Positions 51,528 to 51,652 of a stretch of DNA of 51,652 nt are shown here, one piece after another. Origin of the DNA: Flammeovirgaceae bacterium. GTDB taxonomy: Bacteria > Bacteroidota > Bacteroidia > Cytophagales > Cyclobacteriaceae. Each line of letters begins with the position of its first letter. Within the stretch, counting starts at the first letter, position 1. Location of the stretch: the NCBI GenBank assembly GCA_021299455.1, contig JAJTGQ010000044.1:1-51652 (forward strand), in the 5' to 3' direction. A program made the translations under genes and the position numbers. The notes below the pieces were generated by a model. The model did not search any database and was not told the DNA's origin. It saw only the letters and a program-made list of their open reading frames with translations.

Positions 51528-51652
51528 TTAACATTTTAGCACCAAACTTCTGTAATCATCATCCAATGCAGCGGTCAACCGTTTTGATCGTTTGGACATT
51601 TTGGTGGATTTCTCTTTGTCCAACAAAGCCAAGGCCATCTTGTTGACAATCG
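51528..51652 (-). CDS. C-terminal fragment of an unidentified protein (5' end outside window)
   Basis: A leftward frame is open from the right edge to a TAA at 51528-51530, giving at least 41 residues (VNKMALALLDKEKSTKMSKR and TAALDDDYRSLVLKC). The basic and acidic patches look like real protein. No family is recognised. Confidence 0.4.
   Translation of the reverse strand, partial: IVNKMALALLDKEKSTKMSKRSKRLTAALDDDYRSLVLKC

Noticed and set aside
1-51652. tRNA, rRNA or CRISPR loci
   Set aside because: No T-loop plus acceptor arrangement, rRNA-like sequence or regularly spaced direct repeats were found by reading both strands; a covariance-model scan was not possible.

Overview
The window reads as a chromosomal segment of a Bacteroidota bacterium, most likely of the Cytophagales. 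Three things point there. Four intergenic regions carry the Bacteroidota promoter pattern TTG/TTTG, about 19-21 nt, TAnnTTTG. Several families are typical of the phylum (DUF5686 with a carboxypeptidase-like domain, DUF4293, ECF sigma/anti-sigma pairs, a TonB/SusC-like anti-sigma fusion). The local gene order rpsU-xer-hpf also fits. No rRNA, tRNA, CRISPR array, insertion sequence with a transposase, or prophage was recognised.

Layout. At 0.3-4.7 kb the operon rimP-nusA-infB reads leftwards from a strong promoter with a leader hairpin. At 4.8-9.4 kb are a secreted M28-type glutaminyl cyclase, a ugd-uxs pair making UDP-glucuronate and UDP-xylose, and an acyl-CoA dehydrogenase. At 9.5-14.5 kb are rpsU, a Xer recombinase and hpf, then a four-gene run (BamA/TamA-like barrel, lgt, a small membrane protein, a saccharopine-dehydrogenase-like oxidoreductase). 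At 14.6-19.2 kb a compact leftward operon encodes an FGE-fold secreted protein, an ECF sigma factor, a membrane anti-sigma-like protein and a surface protein built from GxQxxGxxN repeats. It is the best candidate here for an undescribed signalling system. At 19.4-28.1 kb are an S41 peptidase, a membrane AraC regulator, a WYL-like orphan, a plant-type glutaminyl cyclase, the selenium genes selD and mnmH, and a DUF5686 outer-membrane protein.

At 28.1-30.9 kb a housekeeping run (ECF sigma, zinc-finger anti-sigma, gmk, nadD) has a PIN-domain toxin-antitoxin pair lodged between gmk and nadD. From 30.9 to 39.8 kb lies a surface-polysaccharide region: three separate GT2 or GT4 enzymes, two GT87 membrane enzymes, a methyltransferase, and a GT2-GT9 fusion. 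Its middle part is visibly more AT-rich than its flanks. At 39.8-42.2 kb are a frameshifted small secreted-protein gene with its own terminator and an ECF sigma factor overlapping a TonB/SusC-like anti-sigma fusion. The right end carries an amino-acid permease, an outer-membrane protein, an ABC exporter, truA, a thiolase, DUF4293, tpx, an amidohydrolase and a YoeB-type toxin-antitoxin pair whose toxin has a premature stop codon.

Intergenic structure includes a 144-bp element with 19-bp terminal inverted repeats, a 51-bp nested palindrome that supplies part of a promoter, a tandem heptamer array, two perfect palindromes of 18-20 bp, and five convincing intrinsic terminators. All functional calls were made by reading the sequence and recalling family motifs; no database search was run.
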